From assembly GCF_001665235.1 (NCBI RefSeq), contig NZ_LZSC01000082.1:1-64000 (forward strand): a stretch of 64,000 nucleotides of DNA, given 5' to 3'. This document shows positions 41,041-49,217 of this stretch, one piece after another. Below the pieces are notes generated by a model. It saw nothing but the letters and a program-made list of their open reading frames with translations. It was not told the DNA's origin and did no database searches. The first letter of the stretch is position 1. Every line of letters starts with the position of its first letter. The stretch is from Mycobacterium sp. 1100029.7. GTDB taxonomy: Bacteria > Actinomycetota > Actinomycetes > Mycobacteriales > Mycobacteriaceae. Position numbers and translations under genes: made by a program.

Positions 41041-41601
41041 TTGACTGACGACGGTGGCACCCGGGTTCGCGCCGACGCCCTGCGCAACCGAGAGCACATC
41101 ATCGAAGTGGCGCACGACGCCTTCGCAGAGTCGGGCACGACCTCACTCAACGAGATCGCCAAACGCGCGGGCGTCGGGGCGGGAACGTTGTATCGCCACT
41201 TCCCTACCCGGGAAGCGTTGATCCTCGCCGTGTACCGCCACGATGTGCAGCGACTTGTGGACTCGGTGCCCAAACTCCTGCAGGCGCATTCGCCCTTGGA
41301 TGCGTTGCGCTTGTGGTTTCAGAAGCTCGCCGATTACGTTCGCCTCAAACACGGTTTGGGTGATGCTCTGCACAGCGCAGCGCTGCAAGACGCGATCGAC
41401 GAAACGTATGCACCCGTGGTCGCCGCAGTTGGCCAGTTGGTCGACGCATGCATCGCCGACGGGTCCCTTCGGCCGGACCTGGATCCCGCGGATGTTCTGC
41501 TCCTGATGAGCTTCCTCTGGAGGGTCACCGCGGGAGCAGAGGGAAAGCGGCGAGCCAAACGAATAATGGAGCTGGCGATCCAGGGACTGCGAAGCAGCTG
41601 A
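41041..41601 (+). CDS. TetR-family regulator
   Basis: 186 residues, TTG start (MTDDGGTRVRADALRNREHI). N-terminal TetR helix-turn-helix at ~15-60: IIEVAHDAFAESG, LNEIAKRAGVGAGTLYRHFP. The ligand domain has helices with LRLWFQKLADYVRLKHGLGDA and a C-terminal MSFLWRVTAGAEGKRRAKRI, typical of TetR_C regulators next to reductases. Likely controls the now-broken aldo/keto reductase and the TrpB2-like gene through the CGGAGA palindromes. The next gene begins 36 bases after its stop. Confidence 0.87.
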   Translation: MTDDGGTRVRADALRNREHIIEVAHDAFAESGTTSLNEIAKRAGVGAGTLYRHFPTREALILAVYRHDVQRLVDSVPKLLQAHSPLDALRLWFQKLADYVRLKHGLGDALHSAALQDAIDETYAPVVAAVGQLVDACIADGSLRPDLDPADVLLLMSFLWRVTAGAEGKRRAKRIMELAIQGLRSS

Positions 41602-41637
41602 GCGGGCGTTCGGCCCGCTGGGCGTACGGTCGGTGAC

Positions 41638-42282
41638 ATGGCACGCATCGTCATCATCGGCGGACACGGCAAGGTCGCACTGCAGCTCGCCCGTATCCTC
41701 ACTGACCACGGCGACGACGTGGATTCGGTGTTCCGTAATCCCGACCACTCCGACGACGTCGCGGAAACCGGCGCCAAGCCGGTGGTGGCCGACATCGAGC
41801 AGCTCGACACCAACGCACTGGCCGATCTGCTGACCGGGCACGACGCGGTCGTCTTCTCCGCCGGTGCCGGCGGCGGGAACGCCGACCGGACCTACGCCGT
41901 CGACCGGGACGCCGCGATCCGGGTCATCGACGCCGCCGCGAAGGCGGGCGTCAAACGGTTCGTGATGGTCTCCTATTTCGGCGCCGGCCCGGATCATGGC
42001 GTCGCGCAGGACGATCCGTTCTTCGCCTACGCCGAAGCCAAAGCCGCCGCCGACGCCCACCTACGCGACAGCGATCTCGACTGGACGGTGCTGGGTCCCG
42101 GCCGGCTCACCCTGGACGCGCCGACCGGCCGCATCACGGTCGGCGAGAAGGGCAAGGGCGAGGTGTCGCGCGCCGATGTCGCGGCCGTCGCCGCCGCCAC
42201 GCTGGCCGACGATTCCACCATCGGGCGCACCGTCGAGTTCAACAATGGCGACATCCCGATCACCGAAGCGTTGGCGAACTGA
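41638..42282 (+). CDS. SDR-a5/NmrA-like NAD(P)-binding protein
   Basis: 214 residues. ARIVIIGGHGKVALQLARIL is the dinucleotide loop (GGxGxxA), followed by VDSVFRNPDH, VVFSAGAGGG, KRFVMVSYFGAGPDH and a single-domain end (GRTVEFNNGDIPITEAL). This is the short atypical SDR class seen widely in actinobacteria as NAD(P)H-binding proteins; substrate unknown, related ones reduce quinones or sense NADP. It is conserved-looking in base composition again, marking the end of the decayed island. Confidence 0.82.
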   Translation: MARIVIIGGHGKVALQLARILTDHGDDVDSVFRNPDHSDDVAETGAKPVVADIEQLDTNALADLLTGHDAVVFSAGAGGGNADRTYAVDRDAAIRVIDAAAKAGVKRFVMVSYFGAGPDHGVAQDDPFFAYAEAKAAADAHLRDSDLDWTVLGPGRLTLDAPTGRITVGEKGKGEVSRADVAAVAAATLADDSTIGRTVEFNNGDIPITEALAN

Positions 42283-42337
42283 CTAAGCTGCTTCTTGCAG
42301 CTGGTCTGCTTGCGTCGCAACCGCGGCGCCGGCATCG

Positions 42338-42582
42338 AGCGAAGCACCGTGAGCGGCGCTTCGCGAGAGGGAACCCGGTGAGAATCCGGGACTGTCCCGC
42401 AACGGTATGCAGGAACGACCGCCGTCAGAGTTTTTGGCAAGCACTGGTCGCAAGACTGGGAAGCGACGGCCACTAGTACACCTGCCCGGCTCCTCAGCGG
42501 CCCGTTTTCGGGCCGCATCGTCGGCCGGGCGGAGCACCGCACGGTGCACGCCTGCGAGTCCGGAGACCTGCCAGTCGTGCCG
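42338..42582 (+). promoter_or_regulatory. Cobalamin riboswitch (AdoCbl aptamer) upstream of metE
   Basis: The 445 bases between 42282 and metE carry the hallmarks of the cobalamin aptamer: AGGGAACCCGGTGAGAATCC (P4-J4 region), GGGACTGTCCCGCAACGGTA right after it, and the B12-box-like 3' part GAGTCCGGAGACCTGCCAGT near 42556-42576. A long insertion (42420-42550), with a CGGCCCG-TTTT-CGGGCC hairpin, forms the peripheral arm. With cobalamin bound, expression of the cobalamin-independent methionine synthase should fall. Boundaries are approximate. Confidence 0.88.
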
Positions 42583-42631
42583 GGCGCGCCGCGTCCGGCG
42601 GCTCGTCGCCTCGTGGAATGGGCGTTAGGCT

Positions 42632-42682
42632 GCAGCCGTTAGCGGTTAGTACTTAGGTACTTGCCGCTCACGGATCGGCTGC
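42632..42682 (+). promoter_or_regulatory. Nested hairpin between riboswitch and metE, candidate expression platform
   Basis: Outer arms GCAGCCG (42632-42638) and CGGCTGC (42676-42682); inside them GCGG pairs with CCGC, and AGTAC pairs with GTACT around TTAG. No U tract follows, so attenuation by a classic terminator is unlikely; it ends 45 bases before the metE start and could switch with an alternative fold or cover a loading site. Confidence 0.5.
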
Positions 42683-42727
42683 ACGTCCGCTGGCGGTGAC
42701 CACCACGTCGATTGAAGGACGAATATT

Positions 42728-45019
42728 GTGACCCCGCAAGCATTTACCGCAACGGTTGTCGGCTCCCCGCGTATCGGCCCCAAACGCGAACTCAAGCGTG
42801 CGACCGAGGGCTACTGGGCCGGACGCACCAGCCGCGCCGACCTGGAAAACGTCGCCGCCACCTTGCGCCGCGACACCTGGAAGAACCTTGCCGACGCCGG
42901 TCTGGACTCGGTTCCGGTGAACACCTTCTCCTACTACGACCAGATCCTCGACACCGCGGTCCTGCTCGGTGCACTGCCGGCCCGCGCCGCACAGGTCGCG
43001 GACGACCTGGACCGCTATTTCGCGCTGGCGCGCGGCAACCAAGACATCGCGCCGCTGGAGATGACCAAGTGGTTCGACACCAACTACCACTACATCGTCC
43101 CCGAGATCGAGCCCGCGACGACGTTCGCGCTGAACCCGGACAAGGTGCTCTCGGAGCTGAAAGAGGCGCTCGCGCAAGGGATCCCCGCGCGGCCGGTCAT
43201 CGTCGGACCGATCACCTTCCTGCTGCTGAGTAAGGCCGTCAATGGGGGCGGCGCACCGATCGAGCGGCTGCGGGAACTTGTGCCGATCTACTCCGAGCTG
43301 CTGTCGCTGCTGGCCGATAACGGCGCGCAGTGGGCGCAGATCGACGAGCCGGCTCTGGTCACCGACATTTCTGCGGATGCTCCCGCGCTGGCCGAGGCCG
43401 TCTACAACGCGCTGGGCAAGGTGAGCAACCGGCCCGCCATCTACGTCGCCACCTACTTCGGTGACCCGGGCGACTCGCTGGGCGCGTTGGCCCGCACACC
43501 GATCGAGGCGATCGGGGTAGACCTGGTCTACGGTGCCGACACCGCGATCGCTTCTCCTTCTGGTGCGCCCGGCTTAGCCACCAAGATTCTGGTGGCCGGT
43601 GTCGTCGACGGTCGCAATATCTGGCGCACCGATCTGGAGGCTGCGCTGGGCAAGCTGACGAAGCTCGTGGGTCAGGCGGGCAAGGTCGCGGTCTCGACGT
43701 CGTGCTCGACACTGCATGTGCCGTATTCGCTGGAGCCGGAGACCGGCCTGGACGACGCACTGCGCAGCTGGCTGGCGTTCGGGCAGGAGAAGGTCGCCGA
43801 GGTGGTGACGCTGGCCCGCGCACTGAAAGAGGGACGCGAGGGCTTGTCAAAGGAGATTGCCGACGAGATCGAGGCCTCCAACGCCGCCGTGTCCTCTCGG
43901 AAAAAGGACCCGCGGCTGCACAACGACCAGCTGCGGGCCCGCATCGATTCGATCCTGGCCACCGGAACGCACCGGGGCGACGCGGCGCAGCGCCGTGCCC
44001 GCCAGGAGGAGCGGCTGCAGCTGCCGCCGCTGCCGACCACGACGATCGGGTCGTTCCCGCAGACTGTCGAGATCCGCAAGGCCCGCGCCGCGCTGGTGGC
44101 CGGCGAGATCGACGAGGCCGAGTACGGCCGCCGGATGAAGCAGGAGATCGCCGACGTCATCACATTGCAGGAGGGACTCGGCATCGACGTGCTGGTGCAC
44201 GGTGAACCGGAACGCAACGACATGGTGCAGTACTTCGCCGAGCAGCTCGACGGTTTCTTCGCTACCAAGAACGGCTGGGTGCAGTCCTACGGCAGCCGCT
44301 GCGTACGCCCGCCGGTGCTGTTCGGTGACGTCATCCGGCAGCACCCGATGACGGTGGAGTGGGCCAAGTACGCGCAGTCGCTGACCGACAAGCCGGTCAA
44401 GGGCATGCTGACCGGGCCGGTGACGATCCTGGCGTGGTCGTTCGTCCGCGACGACCAGCCGCTGGCCGACACCGCCAATCAGGTGGCGCTGGCGATCCGC
44501 GACGAGACGGTGGACCTGGAGAAGGCCGGCATCGCGGTGATCCAGGTCGACGAGCCCGCGTTGCGGGAGCTGCTGCCGCTGCGCCGGGCCGAGCAGGAGG
44601 AGTATTTGCGTTGGGCCGTCGGGTCTTTCCGGCTGGCCACCTCCGGGGTCGACGACTCGACGCAGATCCACACGCACCTGTGCTACTCGGAGTTCGGTGA
44701 GGTGATCGGGGCGATCGCGGATCTGGATGCCGACGTGACGTCCATCGAGGCGGCCCGCTCGCATATGGAGGTGCTCGACGACCTCAACGCGGCGGGCTTC
44801 GCCAACAGCGTGGGCCCCGGTGTCTACGACATCCACTCGCCGCGGGTGCCGAGCACCTCGGAGATGGCCGAGTCGCTGCGCGCCGCGCTGCGGGCGGTCC
44901 CGGCCGAGCGGCTGTGGGTCAATCCCGACTGCGGACTGAAGACCCGCAACGCCGACGAGGTGAACGCGTCGCTGCAGAACATGGTCGCCGCCGCGCAGGA
45001 AGTCCGCGCGGGCGTCTAG
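42728..45019 (+). CDS. metE: Cobalamin-independent methionine synthase
   Basis: 763 residues, normal length, GTG start. Two similar barrel halves: the N-terminal half starts ATVVGSPRIGPKRELK (with the KRELK folate/homocysteine motif), and the catalytic C-terminal half starts TTIGSFPQTVEIRKAR. Zinc ligands lie in THLCYSEF and NPDCGLKTR, and the catalytic IQVDEPALRE is present. It transfers the methyl group of methyltetrahydrofolate triglutamate to homocysteine. Corresponds to Rv1133c. Controlled by the upstream cobalamin riboswitch, so it is used when cobalamin-dependent MetH cannot work. Confidence 0.97.
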   Translation: MTPQAFTATVVGSPRIGPKRELKRATEGYWAGRTSRADLENVAATLRRDTWKNLADAGLDSVPVNTFSYYDQILDTAVLLGALPARAAQVADDLDRYFALARGNQDIAPLEMTKWFDTNYHYIVPEIEPATTFALNPDKVLSELKEALAQGIPARPVIVGPITFLLLSKAVNGGGAPIERLRELVPIYSELLSLLADNGAQWAQIDEPALVTDISADAPALAEAVYNALGKVSNRPAIYVATYFGDPGDSLGALARTPIEAIGVDLVYGADTAIASPSGAPGLATKILVAGVVDGRNIWRTDLEAALGKLTKLVGQAGKVAVSTSCSTLHVPYSLEPETGLDDALRSWLAFGQEKVAEVVTLARALKEGREGLSKEIADEIEASNAAVSSRKKDPRLHNDQLRARIDSILATGTHRGDAAQRRARQEERLQLPPLPTTTIGSFPQTVEIRKARAALVAGEIDEAEYGRRMKQEIADVITLQEGLGIDVLVHGEPERNDMVQYFAEQLDGFFATKNGWVQSYGSRCVRPPVLFGDVIRQHPMTVEWAKYAQSLTDKPVKGMLTGPVTILAWSFVRDDQPLADTANQVALAIRDETVDLEKAGIAVIQVDEPALRELLPLRRAEQEEYLRWAVGSFRLATSGVDDSTQIHTHLCYSEFGEVIGAIADLDADVTSIEAARSHMEVLDDLNAAGFANSVGPGVYDIHSPRVPSTSEMAESLRAALRAVPAERLWVNPDCGLKTRNADEVNASLQNMVAAAQEVRAGV

Positions 45020-45029
45020 CGGTTGCTGG

Positions 45030-45055
45030 CGAGCGTTGCGCCAGCGCAACGCTCG
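45030..45055. terminator. 11-bp hairpin between convergent metE and the DUF3556 gene
   Basis: CGAGCGTTGCG (45030-45040) and CGCAACGCTCG (45045-45055) form a perfect 11-bp stem with a CCAG tetraloop. It begins 11 bases after the metE stop and ends 11 bases before the opposing stop, so it serves both genes. No U tract. Confidence 0.7.
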
Positions 45056-45065
45056 GCCTCCGCCG

Positions 45066-46838
45066 TCACTCTGGCGTGACGCTCGGCGGCTGCTCGGACT
45101 CGACGGGTTCCGAATCAGCGCCCGACAGCACCTGGACTGGCACATCGTCGGCCCAGGGCTGTCGGGTCACCATGTCGGAAACCTTGACGACGCCGCGCTC
45201 GAACTCACCGGTCGCCGCGTCCACCAGCCGATAGGTCTGGGTCTGCTTGTGGATCGGTTGGGCGTCGAGTAGCACGACGCGCACCTCGCCGGGCAGGAAG
45301 CCGCAGCGCTGCTGCATCGCGGCGATCAGCTGCTCGTTGTGCATGTGGCCGTCGCCGAAGTTCCATCCGATGGCGGTGCTGCAGATCCGCTCCCCGTCGG
45401 TGATGACGTAGTCGTCTTCGTTCTGATCGGCCATCGCCCGGTGCGCCAGCGTGAACAACGCCCGACCGTGAGTGTTCATGGCGCGGAACGCATATCCGAG
45501 ATACATCGGGATCTGCGCCCGCTCCTTGCCGTAGACCTTTTCCAGTTGTGCGGCGGGCATGCTGGCGATCGACACGATGTTGTGGTTGATCCTCTTGTCC
45601 GCCGAGGGTTTGATGCACCACAGCGTGGTGTCCCAGTTGCCCGCGTAATACCGCATGCCGGGCAGGAATGAGATCTTGCGTGGGAACAGGTTGCCCAGCA
45701 CCACGATGCTGGCGATGAACGCGATGAAAATGCCCACGGGCACAGGGTCTTTCAGTGCGGTCAACCCGGTGTGGGCGTGGCCGACGAACAGCGCGAAGAC
45801 ACCCATGATCATGAACACGTTCCACTCCAGCGGCACGCCCATCGGAATGGCCGTCAAGATGCCGAGGTGGAAGATCACCATGATCGTCGCGGCGACCGCC
45901 GTCGGCCAACCGCCGTGTGAGACGAAAAGGACGACGGGCACGCACATTTCGATGAAGGTGCTCACGTGGGCAAAGATCCGCGACAGGCGGCCGGGCCGCA
46001 GGTCGTCGGGGAACTTCTCGAAGAACAGCCGCTTGATGAACCGAGGCCGAAAGACCGGATTATTGGACATCATCGTCGACATCACGAACGGGAAGTGCTT
46101 GTTCAGCTTCGACGTCGCCGCGCCCATCCAGATGACCAGGAACACCAGCTTGGCAGCGACGATGGTGTCGACACCACCGAACAGGAACGTCACCGCCAGC
46201 GAGGCGTAGACCTCGCCGCGGGCGGCCAAGAAGATCACCTTGTCGCGCAGTCCCAGCACCCCGAGCACCAGCAGGATCAGCACGATCCGCCAGGTGGGTA
46301 TCAACCCGACCTGCGTGCCCAACTCCGGCACCGGGCCGGTGCCGTCGGCGAACAACGTCAGGAACAGCAGCAGCAGGAGCAGCCCGTAGAGCGCGCAGTC
46401 GACCAGCGTGCGCGCCGTGCCCTTGGTCGCGGGGACCCGTTTCGGCCATGGGGGCAGCCGGATGGTGTCGGGCCGCAGCCAATACAGGATCGACCCCAGC
46501 GGCGGCTTGATCCGGTTGTTGAGCGGTCCAAAGCCACATCCGAGCCCGATCACCTCGAAGAGCATCGTGTACAGCACGACCTTCTCGAACACGATCGGCT
46601 CGGAGTACCACGACGTGACGTGGGTGAAGCCCAGCCCGCGAGTGGTGGGCACCGCCAAAAACCAGGCGAACAGGATGTAGAGCAAGATTTTGCCGACATA
46701 GAACAGATGCAGGACGACCGGCGTTCCGAAGCCGACCTCGGCCCAGTGCCGGGCCATCGGCCGGATCTTCTCGCTGCGACTGAGCTTGCTCCACTCGTCG
46801 ATGTCGACCTGCGGCAGTTCGGGTTGGAGAAATCCCAT
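45066..46838 (-). CDS. DUF3556 polytopic membrane protein (Rv1132-like)
   Basis: 590 residues from ATG 46838 (MGFLQPELPQVDIDEWSKLS), which fits the family start; a longer reading to 46907 adds 23 unlikely residues. About nine to ten membrane segments between residues ~45 and 375, with basic loops (RPRFIKRLFFEKFPDD), then a soluble C-terminal domain of ~200 residues (from WDTTLWCIKPSADKR) containing GWNFGDGHMHNEQLI. DUF3556 proteins are restricted to mycolic-acid-containing actinobacteria; function unknown. The DGHMHNEQL block with two His could be a metal or substrate site. Confidence 0.85.
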   Translation of the reverse strand: MGFLQPELPQVDIDEWSKLSRSEKIRPMARHWAEVGFGTPVVLHLFYVGKILLYILFAWFLAVPTTRGLGFTHVTSWYSEPIVFEKVVLYTMLFEVIGLGCGFGPLNNRIKPPLGSILYWLRPDTIRLPPWPKRVPATKGTARTLVDCALYGLLLLLLFLTLFADGTGPVPELGTQVGLIPTWRIVLILLVLGVLGLRDKVIFLAARGEVYASLAVTFLFGGVDTIVAAKLVFLVIWMGAATSKLNKHFPFVMSTMMSNNPVFRPRFIKRLFFEKFPDDLRPGRLSRIFAHVSTFIEMCVPVVLFVSHGGWPTAVAATIMVIFHLGILTAIPMGVPLEWNVFMIMGVFALFVGHAHTGLTALKDPVPVGIFIAFIASIVVLGNLFPRKISFLPGMRYYAGNWDTTLWCIKPSADKRINHNIVSIASMPAAQLEKVYGKERAQIPMYLGYAFRAMNTHGRALFTLAHRAMADQNEDDYVITDGERICSTAIGWNFGDGHMHNEQLIAAMQQRCGFLPGEVRVVLLDAQPIHKQTQTYRLVDAATGEFERGVVKVSDMVTRQPWADDVPVQVLSGADSEPVESEQPPSVTPE

Positions 46839-46959
46839 GGTTTCACAGACTAGAACGTGTTCTAAGGCAACGTGCTGAGGATCGCGGATGACATCCTTTG
46901 CTCGCACGTTGTTCGCCGGATAGCGTGATGTCTCGGCACCTGCTTAGGAGATGTCCACC

Positions 46960-47181
46960 ATGAGCAGACTTCGGTCCCTGACCGCGGCCACCGCGTCGGC
47001 CGTGATTCTGGTCTCGTCGGTCGGCGCGGGCACCGCGCACGCGCAGGCGCCCGCCCCCGGTGATCCGTGCGCGACGGTGCGCGACACCACCCAAGACGCC
47101 AACGGCAGGACGATGTGGTGCAACCCCACCATGACCGGGGACCACAGCCTGGTCTGGCAGTACGGCGGGCCCGCGGACTAG
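46960..47181 (+). CDS. Small exported protein with two cysteines
   Basis: 73 residues from ATG 46960 (AGGAG ends 9 bases before it; the ATG at 46951 touches the AGGAG and is less likely). A clear signal peptide: MSRLRS, hydrophobic core LTAATASAVILVSSVGAG, cleavage after AHA. The mature part is ~43 residues with two cysteines in the pattern DPC-x16-C, ending HSLVWQYGGPAD. This layout is common among small mycobacterial secreted proteins of unknown function. It converges on prpC, with only 4 bases between stops. Confidence 0.75.
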   Translation: MSRLRSLTAATASAVILVSSVGAGTAHAQAPAPGDPCATVRDTTQDANGRTMWCNPTMTGDHSLVWQYGGPAD

Positions 47182-47185
47182 GCGG

Positions 47186-48304
47186 CTACCGCGGCCCCAG
47201 TGCACGCTGCTCGCGCCCGGAGTAGGCACTCAGCGGCCGGATCAACGAGTTCGACGCGGCCTGCTCCATGATGTGGGCGGTCCATCCGGTGATCCTGCTC
47301 ATCACGAAGATCGGCGTGAAGCAGGCGATGTCGAATCCCATCAGGTAGTAGGCCGGACCGGTCGGAAAATCGAGATTCGGCTTGATCGCGGCGGCTGCGA
47401 ACATTTCGGTTTCCAGGATGTCGTACATGTCCAACCAGCGCTGCCCCGCACGCGCCGCGGCGACGCGGCCCAACGCATCCTTCATCGTCGGCACCCGGGA
47501 GTCACCGTTCTTGTAGACCCGATGACCGAACCCCATGACCTTTTCTTTACGGGCGAGCTTGCCGCGCAACCACTCTCGTGCGGCACTCGGATCACCGATC
47601 TCGATCATGTCGTGCATGACGGCCTCGTTGGCGCCGCCGTGCAGCGCGCCCTTGAGCGCACCGATGGCCCCGGTCACCGCGCTGTAGATGTCGGACTGCG
47701 TGGATGTCACCACCCGCGCGGCGAAGGTGGAGGCGTTGAATCCGTGTTCGGCGTACAGGATCATCGACTGCTCGAACGCCTGGACGACCTCGGGTTCGGG
47801 CACCTCACCAAAGCACATCTGCAGGAAGTTTTCGGTGTACCCCAGCCCGCCGTCCGGCGGGATCGGTCCCAGTCCGCGGCGCCGCCGCATGTCGACCGCG
47901 ACGATGGTCGGCAATACCGCGAGCATGCGCAGCGACTTGGCGCGGTTCGCCGAGTCGTCGTCCTCGTCTGGATCCTCAGCGCCGAGAAAGCTGATGGCCG
48001 TGCGCACCACGTCCATCGGATGGCAGTTATCCGGAAGCTTGGTCAGCAGCGACAGCATCGAACGGTCGATCCGGCGACTCGCCCGCTCCCGCTGGCTGAA
48101 CAGCGCCAACTCCGAGTCCGTGGGAAGCTCTCCGCGCCAGAGCAGAAATGCGACCTGCTCGAAATTGCAGCGGGCAGCCAGTTCCTGGACCGGATAACCG
48201 CGGTAGGTCAGCGAATTCGTCTCCGCCACCACCTTCGAGATGGCGGTGGTGTCCACCACCACGCCGGCGAGGCCCTTTTTGATCTCAACTGTCGGTGCGG
48301 TCAT
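47186..48304 (-). CDS. prpC: 2-Methylcitrate synthase
   Basis: 372 residues. Citrate-synthase fold with the catalytic residues in ALHGGANEAV (His), GFGHRVYKNGDSR (His) and DFPTGPAYYL (Asp). Short type II size. Condenses propionyl-CoA with oxaloacetate to methylcitrate, the entry step of the methylcitrate cycle; M. tuberculosis calls it gltA1/prpC (Rv1131). The start lies 20 bases inside the end of prpB, so the three prp genes are one overlapping operon read away from prpR. Confidence 0.95.
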   Translation of the reverse strand: MTAPTVEIKKGLAGVVVDTTAISKVVAETNSLTYRGYPVQELAARCNFEQVAFLLWRGELPTDSELALFSQRERASRRIDRSMLSLLTKLPDNCHPMDVVRTAISFLGAEDPDEDDDSANRAKSLRMLAVLPTIVAVDMRRRRGLGPIPPDGGLGYTENFLQMCFGEVPEPEVVQAFEQSMILYAEHGFNASTFAARVVTSTQSDIYSAVTGAIGALKGALHGGANEAVMHDMIEIGDPSAAREWLRGKLARKEKVMGFGHRVYKNGDSRVPTMKDALGRVAAARAGQRWLDMYDILETEMFAAAAIKPNLDFPTGPAYYLMGFDIACFTPIFVMSRITGWTAHIMEQAASNSLIRPLSAYSGREQRALGPR

Positions 48305-49217
48305 GGCGGGTTCCCTTCACTGTGAAGTTGTAAGTACCGGTGTCGAATTCGTTGTAGTCCTGATAGTGCAGCAGTTCGTAGAGCCGGCCGCGAGGTTGCA
48401 TGCGGTCCAGAATCTCGGATTGTGTTCCGGTGTCGGCAATTTCACGAAGTCCGGCCTCGACTGCGCGCATGGCCAGTCGCAGCGTGGTCACCGGGTAGAT
48501 CACCACGTTGTAGCCGATGTCGGACAGCTGGGTGGCGGTGAGCAATTCCGACCTGCCGAACTCGGTCATGTTGGCCAGCAATGGCACGTCGACGGCGGCC
48601 CGGAACTGCTCGAAATCCGCTGGTGTAGCCAACGCTTCGGTGAACACCAGGTCGGCGCCGGCATCGGCGTAGGCCTTGGCCCGGTCGATGGCCGCGGGCA
48701 ACCCTTCGACCTCGGACGCGTCCGTGCGGGCGCAGATCACGAAATCCGGGTCGCGGCGCGCCGCCACCGCGGCATGCAACCGACTGACCATCTCGGCGGT
48801 CGATACAACCGCCTTACCGTCGAGGTGTCCGCAACGCTTCGGATTGACTTGGTCTTCGAGATGGCAGCCGGCCAGGCCCGCGTCTTCGAGCACTCTCACC
48901 GTGCGCGCGGCGTTCAGCGGCGCACCGAATCCGGTGTCCGCGTCGATCAGGGTCGGCAGGTTGGTGGCAGCGGCGATCTGGGCACCGCGGGTGGCGACCT
49001 CCGTCAGCGTCGTCAGACCGATGTCCGGAAGTCCGAGGTCGGCAGACAGCGCGGCACCGGACACATAGATCCCCTCAAAGCCCGCGTCGGCGACCGCCTT
49101 GGCCACCAGCGGCGAGAAGGCCCCCGGAAGCCGTTGCAGCCGTCCGGAATTCAGCCCGGCACGCAGTGCGGCGCGCTTGTCTGCGACGCTGACCGTCAGG
49201 CCGATGAGCCCACTCAT
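48285..49217 (-). CDS. prpB: 2-Methylisocitrate lyase
   Basis: 310 residues. Isocitrate-lyase superfamily with DADTGFGAP (Mg site), the signature catalytic Cys in PKRCGHLDGK, and ICARTDA. The KRCGH form and ~300-residue length mark methylisocitrate lyase rather than Icl (KKCGH, ~430). It splits methylisocitrate into pyruvate and succinate. M. tuberculosis has no prpB at this locus and uses isocitrate lyase for the step, so its presence separates this organism from the tuberculosis group. It overlaps prpD by 4 bases and prpC by 20. Confidence 0.95.
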   Translation of the reverse strand: MSGLIGLTVSVADKRAALRAGLNSGRLQRLPGAFSPLVAKAVADAGFEGIYVSGAALSADLGLPDIGLTTLTEVATRGAQIAAATNLPTLIDADTGFGAPLNAARTVRVLEDAGLAGCHLEDQVNPKRCGHLDGKAVVSTAEMVSRLHAAVAARRDPDFVICARTDASEVEGLPAAIDRAKAYADAGADLVFTEALATPADFEQFRAAVDVPLLANMTEFGRSELLTATQLSDIGYNVVIYPVTTLRLAMRAVEAGLREIADTGTQSEILDRMQPRGRLYELLHYQDYNEFDTGTYNFTVKGTRHDRTDS

